The translations under genes and the position numbers were made by a program. Source: Watersipora subatra (lineage: Eukaryota > Bryozoa > Gymnolaemata > Cheilostomatida > Watersiporidae). Taken from it: a DNA stretch of 64,000 bases. Shown here one piece after another: positions 1 to 12,409 of this stretch. The notes beneath the pieces were generated by a model, which was not told the origin of the DNA, made no database searches, and saw nothing but the letters and a program-made list of their open reading frames with translations. Location of the stretch: positions 44,255,196 through 44,319,195 of the forward strand of contig NC_088708.1 in assembly GCF_963576615.1 (NCBI RefSeq). The letters are read 5' to 3'. Position 1 is the stretch's first letter; the number at the start of each line of letters is the position of its first letter.

Positions 1-121
1 GACTTAGTTATTAAAATTAATGTAGTACAATGAAAAATCCTGTACCAGTGTAATAGTAAACTAAACGAACTTTTATCTGCCAAAAAGCACGCATGCTCAA
101 TATGATAAAAGTACGTTTACA

Positions 122-205
122 TGTCAGAAGTGGGATTCGAACCCACACCTACAGATGTAGACTGCGACCTGAACGCAGCGCCTTAGACCACTCGGCCATC
201 CTGAC
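122..205 (-). tRNA. tRNA-Leu(CAG), class A
   Basis: All stems are intact. It differs from the commonest class A copy by one C-to-T change in the linker before the T-stem. Confidence 0.9.
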
Positions 206-512
206 CATGTACAGGTCCGAGAATAAAGATTTTTGGCTCAAAACTCTAAAATATTCATCCTATCAGGTTGCAATGCCATCAAACAGCGTGTTGAAATAAT
301 AGAATGAAATGTTCCTATGGAAACACTTGAACGAAACACATATGACCATGTGATGAAAGAAATCAAGTGAAATGTTTTAAGCCAAAAATACAGAGATGAT
401 GAAATTAGTGTAGTGAAATTAAAATGTACCCTAATATTGCAGAAAGCTGAAGAGAGTCAAATTTGCTGAGAAACCAACCTTGGTCAATTTGGGTAACAAA
501 AGAATGCCTGTA

Positions 513-596
513 TATCAGAAGTGGGATACGAACCCATGCCTACAGATGTAAACTGCATTCTGAACGCACATCCTTAGACAACTCAGCCATCCTGAT
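513..596 (-). pseudogene. tRNA-Leu-like, class C
   Basis: T-loop A58 is changed to T, which damages the B-box. The anticodon loop TTCAGAA still shows CAG. The anticodon stem has a 27-43 G-G mismatch. Confidence 0.8.
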
Positions 597-900
597 CATG
601 TATAGCTTTGGGAATAAAAACTTGTCGATCAGAACTCTGAAATATAAATCCAGTCACGATACAACACCATCAAACTTTGTTTTGAAACAAAAAAATGAAA
701 ATTTTGTAAGGAAACACTAGAACGAGACGCATATGACCATGTGATGTAAGATTTCTAGTGAAATGGTTTAAGCTAAAAAGACTTAGTTATTAAAATTAAT
801 GTAGTACAATGAAAAATCCTGTACCAGTGTAACAGTAAACTAAACGAACTTTTATCTGCCAAAAAGCACGCATGCTCAATATGATAAAAGTCCGTTTACA

Positions 901-984
901 TGGCAGAAGTGGGATTCGAACCCACGCCTACAGATGTAGACTGCGACCTGAACGCAGCGCCTTAGACCACTCGGCCATCCTGAC
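901..984 (-). tRNA. tRNA-Leu(CAG), class A with acceptor change
   Basis: The body is class A. Residue 71 is C rather than A, so the 2-71 acceptor pair is lost. Function is uncertain. Confidence 0.75.
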
Positions 985-1288
985 CATGTACAGGTCCGAG
1001 AATAAAGATTTTTGGCTCAAAACTCTAAAATATTCATCCTATCAGGTTGCAATGCCATCAAACAACGTGTTGAAATAATAGAATGAAATGTTACTATTGA
1101 AACACTTGAACGAAACACATATGACCATGTGATGAAAGAAATCAAGTGAAATGTTTTAAGCCAAAAATACAGAGATGATGAAATTAATGTAGTGAAATTA
1201 AAATGTACCCTAATATTGCAGAAAGCTGAAGAGAGTCAAATTTGCTGAGAAACCAACCTTGGTCAATTTGGGTAACAAAAAAACTGTA

Positions 1289-1372
1289 TGCCAAAACTGG
1301 GATTCGAACCCATGCCTACAAATGTAAACAGGATTCTGATTGCAGCTCCTTAGACCACTCAACCATCCAGAT
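1289..1372 (-). pseudogene. tRNA-Leu-like, class B
   Basis: Acceptor and anticodon stems are mismatched. An extra change in the acceptor 5' strand (CTGGAT for CAGGAT) adds a further mismatch. Confidence 0.8.
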
Positions 1373-1673
1373 CATGTAGAGCTTTGGGAATAAAAACTTG
1401 TCGATCAGAACTCTGAAATATAAATCCAGTCACGATACAACACCATCAAACTTTGTTTTGAAACAAGAAAATGAAAATTTTGTAAGGAAACACTAGAACG
1501 AGACGCATATGACCATGTGATGTAAGATTTCTAGTGAAATGGTTTAAGCTAAAAAGACTTAGTTCTTAAAATTAATGTAGTACGATGAAAAATCCTGTAC
1601 CAGTGTAACAGTAAACTAAACGAACTTTCATCTGCCAAAACCACGCTTGCTCAATATGATAAAAGCGGTTATA

Positions 1674-1757
1674 AGTCAGAAGTGGGATTCGAACTCCCAC
1701 CTACAGACGTGGACTGCAACCTGAACGCAGCGCCTTAGACCACTCGGCCACCCTGAC
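1674..1757 (-). pseudogene. tRNA-Leu-like, class D
   Basis: Anticodon CAG is kept. The T-stem is slipped (GGGAG opposite CCCAC) and the discriminator is T. Confidence 0.75.
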
Positions 1758-2051
1758 CATGCATAACTTAATTACCAACGATTTTTTTCTGAAATGTTAT
1801 GAAATCAGATTATAACTGCATTAAAATTCCTCCAAACGTTGTATTGATATAAAAAAGTTAGAGTACTATGGAGATACTTACGTCCAAATAATAGTAAAAA
1901 GTCAAGTGAAATGGTTAAACCTAGAAACACTGAGATGATGGACTTAGTCTAGTTAAATCGAAATATACGCTAATATAACAGAAAACTAACGCGAGTCAAA
2001 TTTTCTGAGAACACAACCCTGTTCAATTTGGGTAACAAAAGAATGCCTGTA

Positions 2052-2135
2052 TATCAGAAGTGGGATACGAACCCATGCCTACAGATGTAAACTGCATTCT
2101 GAACGCAGATCCTTAGACAACTCAGCCATCCTGAT
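2052..2135 (-). pseudogene. tRNA-Leu-like, class C
   Basis: A58T in the T-loop. This is the subtype with C27, so the anticodon stem pairs better than in the copy at 513. Confidence 0.8.
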
Positions 2136-2436
2136 CATGTATAGCTTTGGGAATAAAAACTTGTCGATCAGAACTCTGAAATATAAATCCAATCACGATA
2201 CAACACCATCAAACTTTGTTTTGAAACAAAAAAATGAAAATTTTGTTAGGAAACACTAGACTGAGTTGCATATAACTATGTGATGTAAGATTTCTAGTGA
2301 AATGGTTTAAGCTAAAAAGACTTAGTTCTTAAAATTAATGTAGTACGATGAAAAGTCTTGTACCAGTGTAACAGTAAACTAAACGAACTTTCATCTGCCA
2401 AAACCACGCTTGCTCAATATGATAAAAGCGGTTATA

Positions 2437-2520
2437 AGTCAGAAGTGGGATTCGAACTCCCACCTACAGATGTGGACTGCAACCTGAACGCAGCGCCTTA
2501 GACCACTCGGCCACCCTGAC
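2437..2520 (-). pseudogene. tRNA-Leu-like, class D
   Basis: Near-identical to the copy at 1674, one higher-order repeat away. Confidence 0.75.
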
Positions 2521-2814
2521 CATGCATAACTTAATTAGCAACGATTTTTTTCTGAAATGTTATGAAATCAGATTATAACTGCATTAAAATTCCTCCAAAC
2601 GTTGTATTGATATAAAAAAGTTACAGTACTATGTAGATACTTACGGCCAAGTGATAGTACAAAGTCAAGTGAAATGGTTAAACCTAGAAACACTGAGATG
2701 ATGGACTTAGTCTAGTTAAATCGAAATATACGCTAATATAACAGAAAACTAACGCGAGTCAAATTTTCTAAGAACACAACCCTGTTCAATTTGGGTAACA
2801 AAAGAATGCCTGTA

Positions 2815-2898
2815 TATCAGAAGTGGGATTCGAACCCACGCCTACAGATGTAGACTGCGACCTGAACGCAGCGCCTTAGACCACTCGGCCATCCTGAC
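2815..2898 (-). tRNA. tRNA-Leu(CAG), class A body with class C 3' flank
   Basis: The body is class A, but the sequence past its 3' end (with the last acceptor bases) is class C type, giving a G1-U72 wobble. It looks like a recombination mosaic. Confidence 0.85.
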
Positions 2899-3202
2899 CA
2901 TGTACAGGTCCGAGAATAAAGATTTTTGGCTCAAAACTCTAAAATATTCATCCTATCAGGTTGCAATGCCATCAAACATCGTGTTGAAATAATAGAATGG
3001 AATGTTACTATTGAAACACTTGAACGAAACACATATGACCATGTGATGAAAGAAATCAAGTGAAATGTTTTAAGCCAAAAATACAGAGATGATGAAATTA
3101 ATGTAGTGAAATTAAAATGTACCCTAATATTGCAGAAAGCTGAAGAGAGTCAAATTTGCTGAGAAACCAACCTTGGTCAATTTGAGTAACAAAAAAACTG
3201 TA

Positions 3203-3286
3203 TGCCAAAACTGGGATTCGAACCCATGCCTACAGATGTAAACAGCATTCTGATTGCAGCTCCTTAGACCACTCAACCATCCTGAT
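3203..3286 (-). pseudogene. tRNA-Leu-like, class B
   Basis: Typical class B changes. A-box and B-box still fit the consensus, so transcription is possible. Confidence 0.8.
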
Positions 3287-3590
3287 CACGTATAGCTTTG
3301 GGAATAAAAACTTGTCGATCAGAACTCTGAAATATAAATCCAATCACGATACAACACCATCAAACTTTGTTTTGAAACAAAAAAATGAAAATTTTGTTAG
3401 GAAACACTAGACTGAGTTGCATATAACTATGTGATGTAAGATTTCTAGTGAAATGGTTTAAGCTAAAAAGACTTAGTTATTAAAATTAATGTAGTACAAT
3501 GAAAAATCCTGTACCAGTGTAACAGCAAACAAAACGAACTCTTATTTGCCAAAAAGCGCGCTTGCTCAATATGATAAACAAAAGGTTACA

Positions 3591-3674
3591 TGTCAGAAGT
3601 GGGATTCGAACCCACGCCTACAGATGTAGACTGCGACCTGAACGCAGCGCCTTAGACCACTCGGCCATCCTGAC
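3591..3674 (-). tRNA. tRNA-Leu(CAG), class A
   Basis: Consensus class A sequence. The 3' flank carries AAAAGG on the plus strand, a TTTT terminator for the tRNA. Confidence 0.92.
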
Positions 3675-3978
3675 CATGTACAGGTCCGAGAATAAAGATT
3701 TTTGGCTCAAAACTCTAAAATATTCATCCTATCAGGTTGCAATGCCATCAAACATCGTGTTGAAATAATAGAATGGAATGTTACTATTGAAACACTTGAA
3801 CGAAACACATATGACCATGTGATGAAAGAAATCAAGTGAAATGTTTTAAGCCAAAAATACAGAGATGATGAAATTAATGTAGTGAAATTAAAATGTACCC
3901 TAATATTGCAGAAAGCTGAAGAGAGTCAAATTTGCTGAGAAACCAACCTTGGTCAATTTGGGTAACAAAAAAACTGTA

Positions 3979-4062
3979 TGCCAAAACTGGGATTCGAACC
4001 CATGCCTACAGATGTAAACAGCATTCTGATTGCAGCTCCTTAGACCACTCAACCATCCTGAT
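3979..4062 (-). pseudogene. tRNA-Leu-like, class B
   Basis: Same sequence type as 3203, one dimer on. Confidence 0.8.
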
Positions 4063-4366
4063 CACGTATAGCTTTGGGAATAAAAACTTGTCGATCAGAA
4101 CTCTGAAATATAAATCCAATCACGATACAACACCATCAAACTTTGTTTTGAAACAAAAAAATGAAAATTTTGTTAGGAAACACTAGACTGAGTTGCATAT
4201 AACTATGTGATGTAAGATTTCTAGTGAAATGGTTTAAGCTAAAAAGACTTAGTTATTAAAATTAATGTAGTACAATGAAGAATCCTGTACCAGTGTAACA
4301 GCAAACAAAACGAACTCTTATTTGCCAAAAAGCGCGCTTGCTCAATATGATAAACAAAAGGTTACA

Positions 4367-4450
4367 TGTCAGAAGTGGGATTCGAACCCACGCCTACAGA
4401 TGTAGACTGCGACCTGAACGCAGCGCCTTAGACCACTCGGCCATCCTGAC
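4367..4450 (-). tRNA. tRNA-Leu(CAG), class A
   Basis: Consensus class A; its unit is nearly identical to that at 3591. Confidence 0.92.
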
Positions 4451-4754
4451 CATGTACAGGTCCGAGAATAAAGATTTTTGGCTCAAAACTCTAAAATATT
4501 CATCCTATCAGGTTGCAATGCCATCAAACATCGTGTTGAAATAATAGAATGGAATGTTACTATTGAAACACTTGAACGAAACACATATGACCATGTGATG
4601 AAAGAAATCAAGTGAAATGTTTTAAGCCAAAGATACAGAGATGATGAAATTAATGTAGTGAAATTAAAATGTACCCTAATATTGCAGAAAGTTGAAGAGA
4701 GTCAAATTTGCTGAGAAACCAACCTTGGTCAATTTGGGTAACAAAAAAACTGTA

Positions 4755-4838
4755 TGCCAAAACTGGGATTCGAACCCATGCCTACAGATGTAAACAGCAT
4801 TCTGATTGCAGCTCCTTAGACCACTCAACCATCCTGAT
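4755..4838 (-). pseudogene. tRNA-Leu-like, class B
   Basis: Same sequence type as 3979. Confidence 0.8.
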
Positions 4839-5142
4839 CACGTATAGCTTTGGGAATAAAAACTTGTCGATCAGAACTCTGAAATATAAATCCAATCACG
4901 ATACAACACCATCAAACTTTGTTTTGAAACAAAAAAATGAAAATTTTGTTACGAAACACTAGACTGAGTTGCATATAACTATGTGATGTAAGATTTCTAG
5001 TGAAATGGTTTAAGCTAAAAAGACTTAGTTATTCAAATTAATGTAGTACAATGAAAAATCCTGTACCAGTGTAACAGCAAACAAAACGAACTCTTATTTG
5101 CCAAAAAGCACGCATGCTCAATATGATAAAAATTCGTTTACA

Positions 5143-5226
5143 TGTCAGAAGTGGGATTCGAACCCACGCCTACAGATGTACACTACGACCTGAACGCAGC
5201 GCCTTAGACCACTCGGCCATCCTGAC
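5143..5226 (-). tRNA. tRNA-Leu(CAG), class A
   Basis: Anticodon stem has a 29-41 G-U wobble, and one variable-arm base differs (GTACAC for GTAGAC on the plus strand). Confidence 0.85.
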
Positions 5227-5530
5227 CATGTACAGGTCCGAGAATAAAGATTTTTGGCTCAAAACTCTAAAATATTCATCCTATCAGGTTGCAATGCCAT
5301 CAAACATCGTGTTGAAATAATAGAATGAAATGTTACTATTGAAACACTTGAACGAAACACATATGACCATGTGATGAAAGAAATCAAGTGAAATGTTTTA
5401 AGCCAAAAATACAGAGATGATGAAATTAGTGTAGTGAAATTAAAATGTACCCTAATATTGCAGAAAGCTGAAGAGAGTCAAATTTGCTGAGAAACCAACC
5501 TTGGTCAATTTGGGTAACAAAAAAACTGTA

Positions 5531-5614
5531 TGCCAAAACTGGGATTCGAACCCATGCCTACAAGTGTAAACAGCATTCTGATTGCAGCTCCTTAGACCAC
5601 TCAACCATCCAGAT
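5531..5614 (-). pseudogene. tRNA-Leu-like, class B
   Basis: Class B with the same acceptor 5' change as the copy at 1289. Confidence 0.8.
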
Positions 5615-5915
5615 CATGTAGAGCTTTGGGAATAAAAACTTGTCGATCAGAACTCTGAAATATAAATCCAGTCACGATACAACACCATCAAACTTTGTTT
5701 TGAAACAAGAAAATGAAAATTTTGTAAGGAAACACTAGATCGAGACGCATATGACCATGTGATGTAAGATTTCTAGTGAAATGGTTTAAGCTAAAAAGAC
5801 TTAGTTCTTAAAATTAATGTAGTACGATGAAAAATCCTGTACCAGTGTAACAGTAAACTAAACGAACTTTCATCTGCCAAAACCACGCTTGCTCAATATG
5901 ATAAAAGCGGTTATA

Positions 5916-5999
5916 AGTCAGAAGTAGGATTCGAACTCCCACCTACAGACGTGGACTGCAACCTGAACGCAGCGCCTTAGACCACTCGGCCACCCTGAC
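5916..5999 (-). pseudogene. tRNA-Leu-like, class D
   Basis: Class D with one more T-stem base changed. Confidence 0.75.
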
Positions 6000-6293
6000 C
6001 ATGCATAACTTAATTACCAACGATTTTTCTCTGAAATGTTATGAAATCAGATTATAACTGCATTAAAATTCCTCCAAACGTTGTATTGATATAAAAAAGT
6101 TACAGTACTATGTAGATACTTACGGCCAAGTGATAGTACAAAGTCAAGTGAAATGGTTAAACCTAGAAACACTGAGATGATGGACTTAGTCTAGTTAAAT
6201 CGAAATATACGCTAATATAACAGAAAACTAACGCGAGTCAAATTTTCTGAGAACACAACCTTGTTCAATTCCGATAACAAAATAATGCCTGTA

Positions 6294-6377
6294 TATGAGA
6301 AGTGGGATACGAACCCATGCCTACAGATGTAAACTGCATTCTGAACGCAGATCCTTAGACAACTCAGCCATCCTGAT
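6294..6377 (-). pseudogene. tRNA-Leu-like, class C
   Basis: Class C; an acceptor base near the 3' end is also changed (ATGAGA for ATCAGA on the plus strand). Confidence 0.75.
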
Positions 6378-6684
6378 CATGTATAGCTTTGGGAATAAAA
6401 ACTTGTCGATCAGAACTCTGAAATATAAATCCAATCACGATACAACACCATCAAACTTTGTTTTGAAACAAAAAAATGAAAATTTTGTAAGGAAACACTA
6501 GACTGAGTTGCATATGACCATGTGATGTAAGATTTCTAGTGAAATGTTTTAAGCCAAAAATACAGAGATGATGAAATTAGTGTAGTGAAATTAAAATGTA
6601 CCCTAATATTGCAGAAAGCTGAAGAGAGTCAAATTTGCTGAGAAACCAACCTTGGTCAATTTGGGTAACAAAAGAATGCCTGTA

Positions 6685-6768
6685 TATCAGAAGTGGGATA
6701 CGAACCCATGCCTACAGATGTAAAGTGCATTCTGAACGCACATCCTTAGACAACTCAGCCATCCTGAT
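6685..6768 (-). pseudogene. tRNA-Leu-like, class C
   Basis: Class C directly after another class C unit, breaking the usual A/B or A/C alternation. Confidence 0.8.
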
Positions 6769-7072
6769 CATGTATAGCTTTGGGAATAAAAACTTGTCGA
6801 TCAGAACTCTGAAATATAAATCCAATCACGATACAACACCATCAAACTTTGTTTTGAAACAAAAAAATGAAAATTTTGTAAGGAAACACTAGACTGAGTT
6901 GCATATGACCATGTGATGTAAGATTTCTAGTGAAATGGTTTAAGCTAAAAAGACTTAGTTATTAAAATTAATGTAGTATAATGAAAAATCCTGTACCAGT
7001 GTAACAGTAAACTAAACAAACTTTTATCTGCCAAAAAGCACGCATGCTCAATATGATAAAAGTCCGTTTACA

Positions 7073-7156
7073 TGTCAGAAGTGGGATTCGAACCCACGCC
7101 TACAGATGTAGACTACGACCTGAACGCAGCGCCTTAGACCACTCGGCCATCCTGAC
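7073..7156 (-). tRNA. tRNA-Leu(CAG), class A
   Basis: Stems intact with a 29-41 G-U wobble. Its whole unit recurs 4,569 bp on, at 11,642. Confidence 0.88.
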
Positions 7157-7418
7157 CATGTACAGGTCGGAGAATAAAGATTTTTGGCTCGAAACTCTAA
7201 AATATTCATCATATCAGGTTGCAATGCCATCAAACATCGTGTTGAAATAATATAATGAAATGTTACTATTGAAACACTTGAACGAAACACATATGACCAT
7301 GTGATGAAAGAAATCAAGTGAAATGTTTTAAGCCAAAAATACAGAGATGATGAAATTAGTGTAGTGAAATTAAAATGTACCCTAATATTGCAGAAAGCTG
7401 AAGAGAGTCAAATTTGCT

Positions 7419-7452
7419 AACGCACATCCTTAGACAACTCAGCCATCCTGAT
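7419..7452 (-). pseudogene. tRNA-Leu-like 5' fragment, class C
   Basis: Only the 5' part (acceptor 5' strand, D-arm, part of the anticodon stem) remains after an internal deletion. The same junction is seen at 11,988. Confidence 0.75.
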
Positions 7453-7756
7453 CATGTATAGCTTTGGGAATAAAAACTTGTCGATCAGAACTCTGAAATA
7501 TAAATCCAATCACGATACAACACCATCAAACTTTGTTTTGAACCAAAAAAATGACTATTTTGTAAGGAAACACTAGACTGAGTTGCATATGACCATGTGA
7601 TGTAAGATTTCTAGTGAAATGGTTTAAGCTAAAAAGACTTAGTTATTAAAATTAATGTAGTATAATGAAAAATCCTGTACCAGTGTAACAGTAAACTAAA
7701 CGAACTTTTATCTGCCAAAAAGCACGCATGCTCAATATGATAAAAGTCCGTTTACA

Positions 7757-7840
7757 TGTCAGAAGTGGGATTCGAACCCACGCCTACAGATGTAGACTGC
7801 GACCTGAACGCAGCGCCTTAGACCACTCGGCCATCCTGAC
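7757..7840 (-). tRNA. tRNA-Leu(CAG), class A
   Basis: Consensus class A. Confidence 0.92.
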
Positions 7841-8144
7841 CATGTACAGGTCCGAGAATAAAGATTTTTGGCTCAAAACTCTAAAATATTCATCATATCA
7901 GGTTGCAATGCCATCAAACATCGTGTTGAAATAATAGAATGAAATGTTACTATTGAAACACTTGAACGAAACACATATGACCATGTGATGAAAGAAGTCA
8001 AGTGAAATGTTTTAAGCCAAAAATACAGAGATGATGAAATTAGTGTAGTGAAATTAAAATGTACCCGAATATTGCAGAAAGCTGAAGAGAGTCAAATTTG
8101 CTGAGAAACCATCCTTGGTCAATTTGGGTAACAAAAGAACTGTA

Positions 8145-8228
8145 TGCCAAAACTGGGATTCGAACCCATGCCTACAGATGTAAACAGCATTCTGATTGCA
8201 GCTCCTTAGACCACTCAACCATCCTGAT
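8145..8228 (-). pseudogene. tRNA-Leu-like, class B
   Basis: Typical class B changes. Confidence 0.8.
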
Positions 8229-8532
8229 CATGTAGAGCTTTGGGAATAAAAACTTGTCGATCAGAACTCTGAAATATAAATCCAATCACGATACAACACC
8301 ATCAAACTTTGTTTTGAAACAAAAAAATGAAAATTTTGTAAGGAAACACTAGACCGAGTTGCATATGACCATGTGATGTAAGATTTCTAGTGAAATGGTT
8401 TAAGCTAAAAAGACTTAGTTATTAAAATTAATGTAGTATAATGAAAAATCCTGTACCAGTGTAACAGTAAACTAAACGAACTTTTATCTGCCAAAAAGCA
8501 CGCATGCTCAATATGATAAAAGTCCGTTTACA

Positions 8533-8616
8533 TGTCAGAAGTGGGATTCGAACCCACGCCTACAGATGTAGACTGCGACCTGAACGCAGCGCCTTAGACC
8601 ACTCGGCCATCCTGAC
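8533..8616 (-). tRNA. tRNA-Leu(CAG), class A
   Basis: Consensus class A, matching 7757. Confidence 0.92.
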
Positions 8617-8923
8617 CATGTACAGGTCCGAGAATAAAGATTTTTGGCTCAAAACTCTAAAATATTCATCATATCAGGTTGCAATGCCATCAAACATCGT
8701 GTTGAAATAATAGAATGAAATGTTACTATTGAAACACTTGAACGAAACACATATGACCATGTGATGAAAGAAGTCAAGTGAAATGTTTTAAGCCAAAAAT
8801 ACAGAGATGATGAAATTAGTGTAGTGAAATTAAAATGTACCCTAATATTGAAGAAAACTAAAGCGAGTCAAATTTTCTAAGAAACCAACCTTATTCAATT
8901 TGGGTAACAAAAGAATGCCTGTA

Positions 8924-9007
8924 TATCAGAAGTGGAATACGAACCCATGCCTACAGATGTAAACTGCATTCTGAACGCACATCCTTAGACAACTCAGCCA
9001 TCCTGAT
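8924..9007 (-). pseudogene. tRNA-Leu-like, class C
   Basis: A58T plus a further T-stem change (GTGGAA for GTGGGA on the plus strand). Confidence 0.78.
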
Positions 9008-9310
9008 CATGTATAGCTTTGGGAATAAAAACTTGTCGATCAGAACTCTGAAATATAAACCCAATCTCGATACAACACCATCAAACTTTGTTTTGAAACA
9101 AAAAATGAAAATTTTGTAAGGAAACACTAGAACGAGACACATATGACCATGTGATGTAAGATTTCTAGTGAAATGGTTTAAGCTAAAAAGACTTAGTTAT
9201 TAAAATTAATGTAGTATAATGAAAAATCCTGTACCAGTGTAACAGTAAACTAAACGAACTTTTATCTGCCAAAAAGCACGCATGCTCAATATGATAAACA
9301 AAAGGTTACA

Positions 9311-9394
9311 TGTCAGAAGTGGGATTCGAACCCACGCCTACAGATGTAGACTACGACCTGAACGCAGCGCCTTAGACCACTCGGCCATCCTGAC
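9311..9394 (-). tRNA. tRNA-Leu(CAG), class A
   Basis: Class A with a 29-41 G-U wobble. Confidence 0.9.
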
Positions 9395-9701
9395 CATGTA
9401 CAGGTCCGAGAATAAAGATTTTTGGCTCAAAACTCTAAAATATTCATCATATCAGGTTGCAATGCCATCAAACATCGTGTTGAAATAATAGAATGAAATG
9501 TTACTATTGAAACACTTGAACGAAACACATATGACCATGTGATGAAAGAAATCAAGTGAAATGTTTTAAGCCAAAAATACAGAGATGATGAAATTAGTGT
9601 AGTGAAATTAAAATGTACCCTAATATTGCAGAAAGCTGAAGAGAGTCAAATTTGCTGAGAAACCAACCTTGGTCAATTTGGGTAACAAAAGAATGCCTGT
9701 A

Positions 9702-9785
9702 TATCAGAAGTGGGATACGAACCCATGCCTACGGATGTAAAGTGCATTCTGAACGCACATCCTTAGACAACTCAGCCATCCTGAT
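9702..9785 (-). pseudogene. tRNA-Leu-like, class C
   Basis: Class C with one extra variable-arm change. Confidence 0.8.
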
Positions 9786-10089
9786 CATGTATAGCTTTGG
9801 GAATAAAAACTTGTCGATCAGAACTCTGAAATATAAATCCAATCACGATACAACACCATCAAACTTTGTTTTGAAACAAAAAAATGAAAATTTTGTAAGG
9901 AAACACTAGACCGAGTTGCATATGACCATGTGATGTAAGATTTCTAGTGAAATGGTTTAAGCTAAAAAGACTTAGTTATTAAAATTAATGTAGTATAATG
10001 AAAAATCCTGTACCAGTGTAACAGTAAACTAAACGAACTTTTATCTGCCAAAAAGCACGCATGCTCAATATGATAAAAGTCCGTTTACA

Positions 10090-10173
10090 TGTCAGAAGTG
10101 GGATTCGAACCCACGCCTACAGATGTAGACTGCGACCTGAACGCAGCGCCTTAGACCACTCGGCCATCCTGAC
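10090..10173 (-). tRNA. tRNA-Leu(CAG), class A
   Basis: Consensus class A. Confidence 0.92.
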
Positions 10174-10477
10174 CATGTACAGGTCCGAGAATAAAGATTT
10201 TTGGCTCAAAACTCTAAAATATTCATCATATCAGGTTGCAATGCCATCAAACATCGTGTTGAAATAATAGAATGAAATGTTACTATTGAAACACTTGAAC
10301 GAAACACATATGACCATGTGATGAAAGAAGTCAAGTGAAATGTTTTAAGCCAAAAATACAGAGATGATGAAATTAGTGTAGTGAAATTAAAATGTACCCT
10401 AATATTGCAGAAAGCTGAAGAGAGTCAAATTTGCTGAGAAACCATCCTTGGTCAATTTGGGTAACAAAAGAACTGTA

Positions 10478-10561
10478 TGCCAAAACTGGGATTCGAACCC
10501 ATGCCTACAGATGTAAACAGCATTCTGATTGCAGCTCCTTAGACCACTCAACCATCCTGAT
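10478..10561 (-). pseudogene. tRNA-Leu-like, class B
   Basis: Typical class B changes. Confidence 0.8.
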
Positions 10562-10862
10562 CATGTAGAGCTTTGGGAATAAAAACTTGTCGATCAGAAC
10601 TCTGAAATATAAATCCAATCACGATACAACACCATCAAACTTTGTTTTGAAACAAGAAAATGAAAAATTTGTAAGGAAACACTAGAACGAGACGCATATG
10701 ACCATGTGATGTAAGATTTCTAGTGAAATGGTTTAAGCTAAAAAGACTTAGTTCTTAAAATTAATGTAGTACGATGAAAAATCTTGTACCAGTGTAACAG
10801 TAAACTAAACGAACTTTCATCTGCCAAAACCACGCTTGCTCAATATGATAAAAGCGGTTATA

Positions 10863-10946
10863 AGTCAGAAGTGGGATTCGAACTCCCACCTACAGATGTG
10901 GACTGCAACCTGAACGCAGCGCCTTAGACCACTCGGCCATCCTGAC
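10863..10946 (-). pseudogene. tRNA-Leu-like, class D/A mosaic
   Basis: The T-arm and anticodon stem 3' strand are class D, while the acceptor 5' strand and 5' flank are class A. The switch lies inside the tRNA. Confidence 0.75.
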
Positions 10947-11253
10947 CATGTACAGGTCCGAGAATAAAGATTTTTGGCTCAAAACTCTAAAATATTCATC
11001 ATATCAGGTTGCAATGCCATCAAACATCGTGTTGAAATAATAGAATGAAATGTTACTATTGAAACACTTGAACGAAACACATATGACCATGTGATGAAAG
11101 AAATCAAGTGAAATGTTTTAAGCCAAAAATACAGAGATGATGAAATTAGTGTAGTGAAATTGAAATGTACCCTAATATTGCAGAAAGCTGAAGAGAGTCA
11201 AATTTGCTGAGAAACCAACCTTGGTCAATTTGGGTAACAAAAGAATGCCTGTA

Positions 11254-11337
11254 TATCAGAAGTGGGATACGAACCCATGCCTACAGATGTAAACTGCATT
11301 CTGAACGCAGATCCTTAGACAACTCAGCCATCCTGAT
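11254..11337 (-). pseudogene. tRNA-Leu-like, class C
   Basis: C27 subtype of class C. Confidence 0.8.
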
Positions 11338-11641
11338 CATGTATAGCTTTAGGAATAAAAACTTGTCGATCAGAACTCTGAAATATAAATCCAATCACGA
11401 TACAACACCATCAAACTTTGTTTTGAAACAAGAAAATGAAAATTTTGTAAGGAAACACTAGACTGAGTTGCATATGACCATGTGATGTAAGATTTCTAGT
11501 GAAATGGTTTAAGCTAAAAAGACTTAGTTATTAAAATTAATGTAGTATAATGAAAAATCCTGTACCAGTGTAACAGTAAACTAAACGAACTTTTATCTGC
11601 CAAAAAGCACGCATGCTCAATATGATAAAAGTCCGTTTACA

Positions 11642-11725
11642 TGTCAGAAGTGGGATTCGAACCCACACCTACAGATGTAGACTGCGACCTGAACGCAGCG
11701 CCTCAGACCACTCGGCCATCCTGAC
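11642..11725 (-). tRNA. tRNA-Leu(CAG), class A
   Basis: Class A with one D-loop A-to-G change near position 21 and a linker C-to-T change. Confidence 0.85.
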
Positions 11726-11987
11726 CATGTACAGGTCGGAGAATAAAGATTTTTGGCTCGAAACTCTAAAATATTCATCATATCAGGTTGCAATGCCATC
11801 AAACATCGTGTTGAAATAATAGAATGAAATGTTCCTATGGAAACACTTGAACGAAACACATATGACCATGTGATGAAAGAAGTCAAGTGAAATGTTTTAA
11901 GCCAAAAATACAGAGATGATGAAATTAGTGTAGTGAAATTAAAATGTACCCTAATATTGCAGAAAGCTGAAGAGAGTCAAATTTGCT

Positions 11988-12021
11988 AACGCACATCCTT
12001 AGACAACTCAGCCATCCTGAT
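11988..12021 (-). pseudogene. tRNA-Leu-like 5' fragment, class C
   Basis: Same deletion junction as at 7,419, so the two units share descent. Confidence 0.75.
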
Positions 12022-12325
12022 CATGTATAGCTTTGGGAATAAAAACTTGTCGATCAGAAGTCTGAAATATAAATCCAATCACGATACAACACCATCAAAC
12101 TTTGTTTTGAAACAAAAAAATGAAAATTTTGTAAGGAAACACTAGACTGAGTTGCATATGACCATGTGATGTAAGATTTCTAGTGAAATGGTTTAAGCTA
12201 AAAAGACTTAGTTATTAAAATTAATGTAGTATAATGAAAAATCCTGTACCAGTGTAACAGTAAACTAAACGAACTCTTATTTGCCAAAAAGCACGCATGC
12301 TTAATATAATAAAAGTCCGTTTACA

Positions 12326-12409
12326 TGTCAGAAGTGGGATTCGAACCCACGCCTACAGATGTAAACAGCATTCTGATTGCAGCTCCTTAGACCACTCAAC
12401 CATCCTGAT
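12326..12409 (-). pseudogene. tRNA-Leu-like, class A/B mosaic
   Basis: T-arm and acceptor 3' strand are class A; acceptor 5' strand, D-arm and anticodon arm are class B. The anticodon stem has a 28-42 mismatch. Confidence 0.75.
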
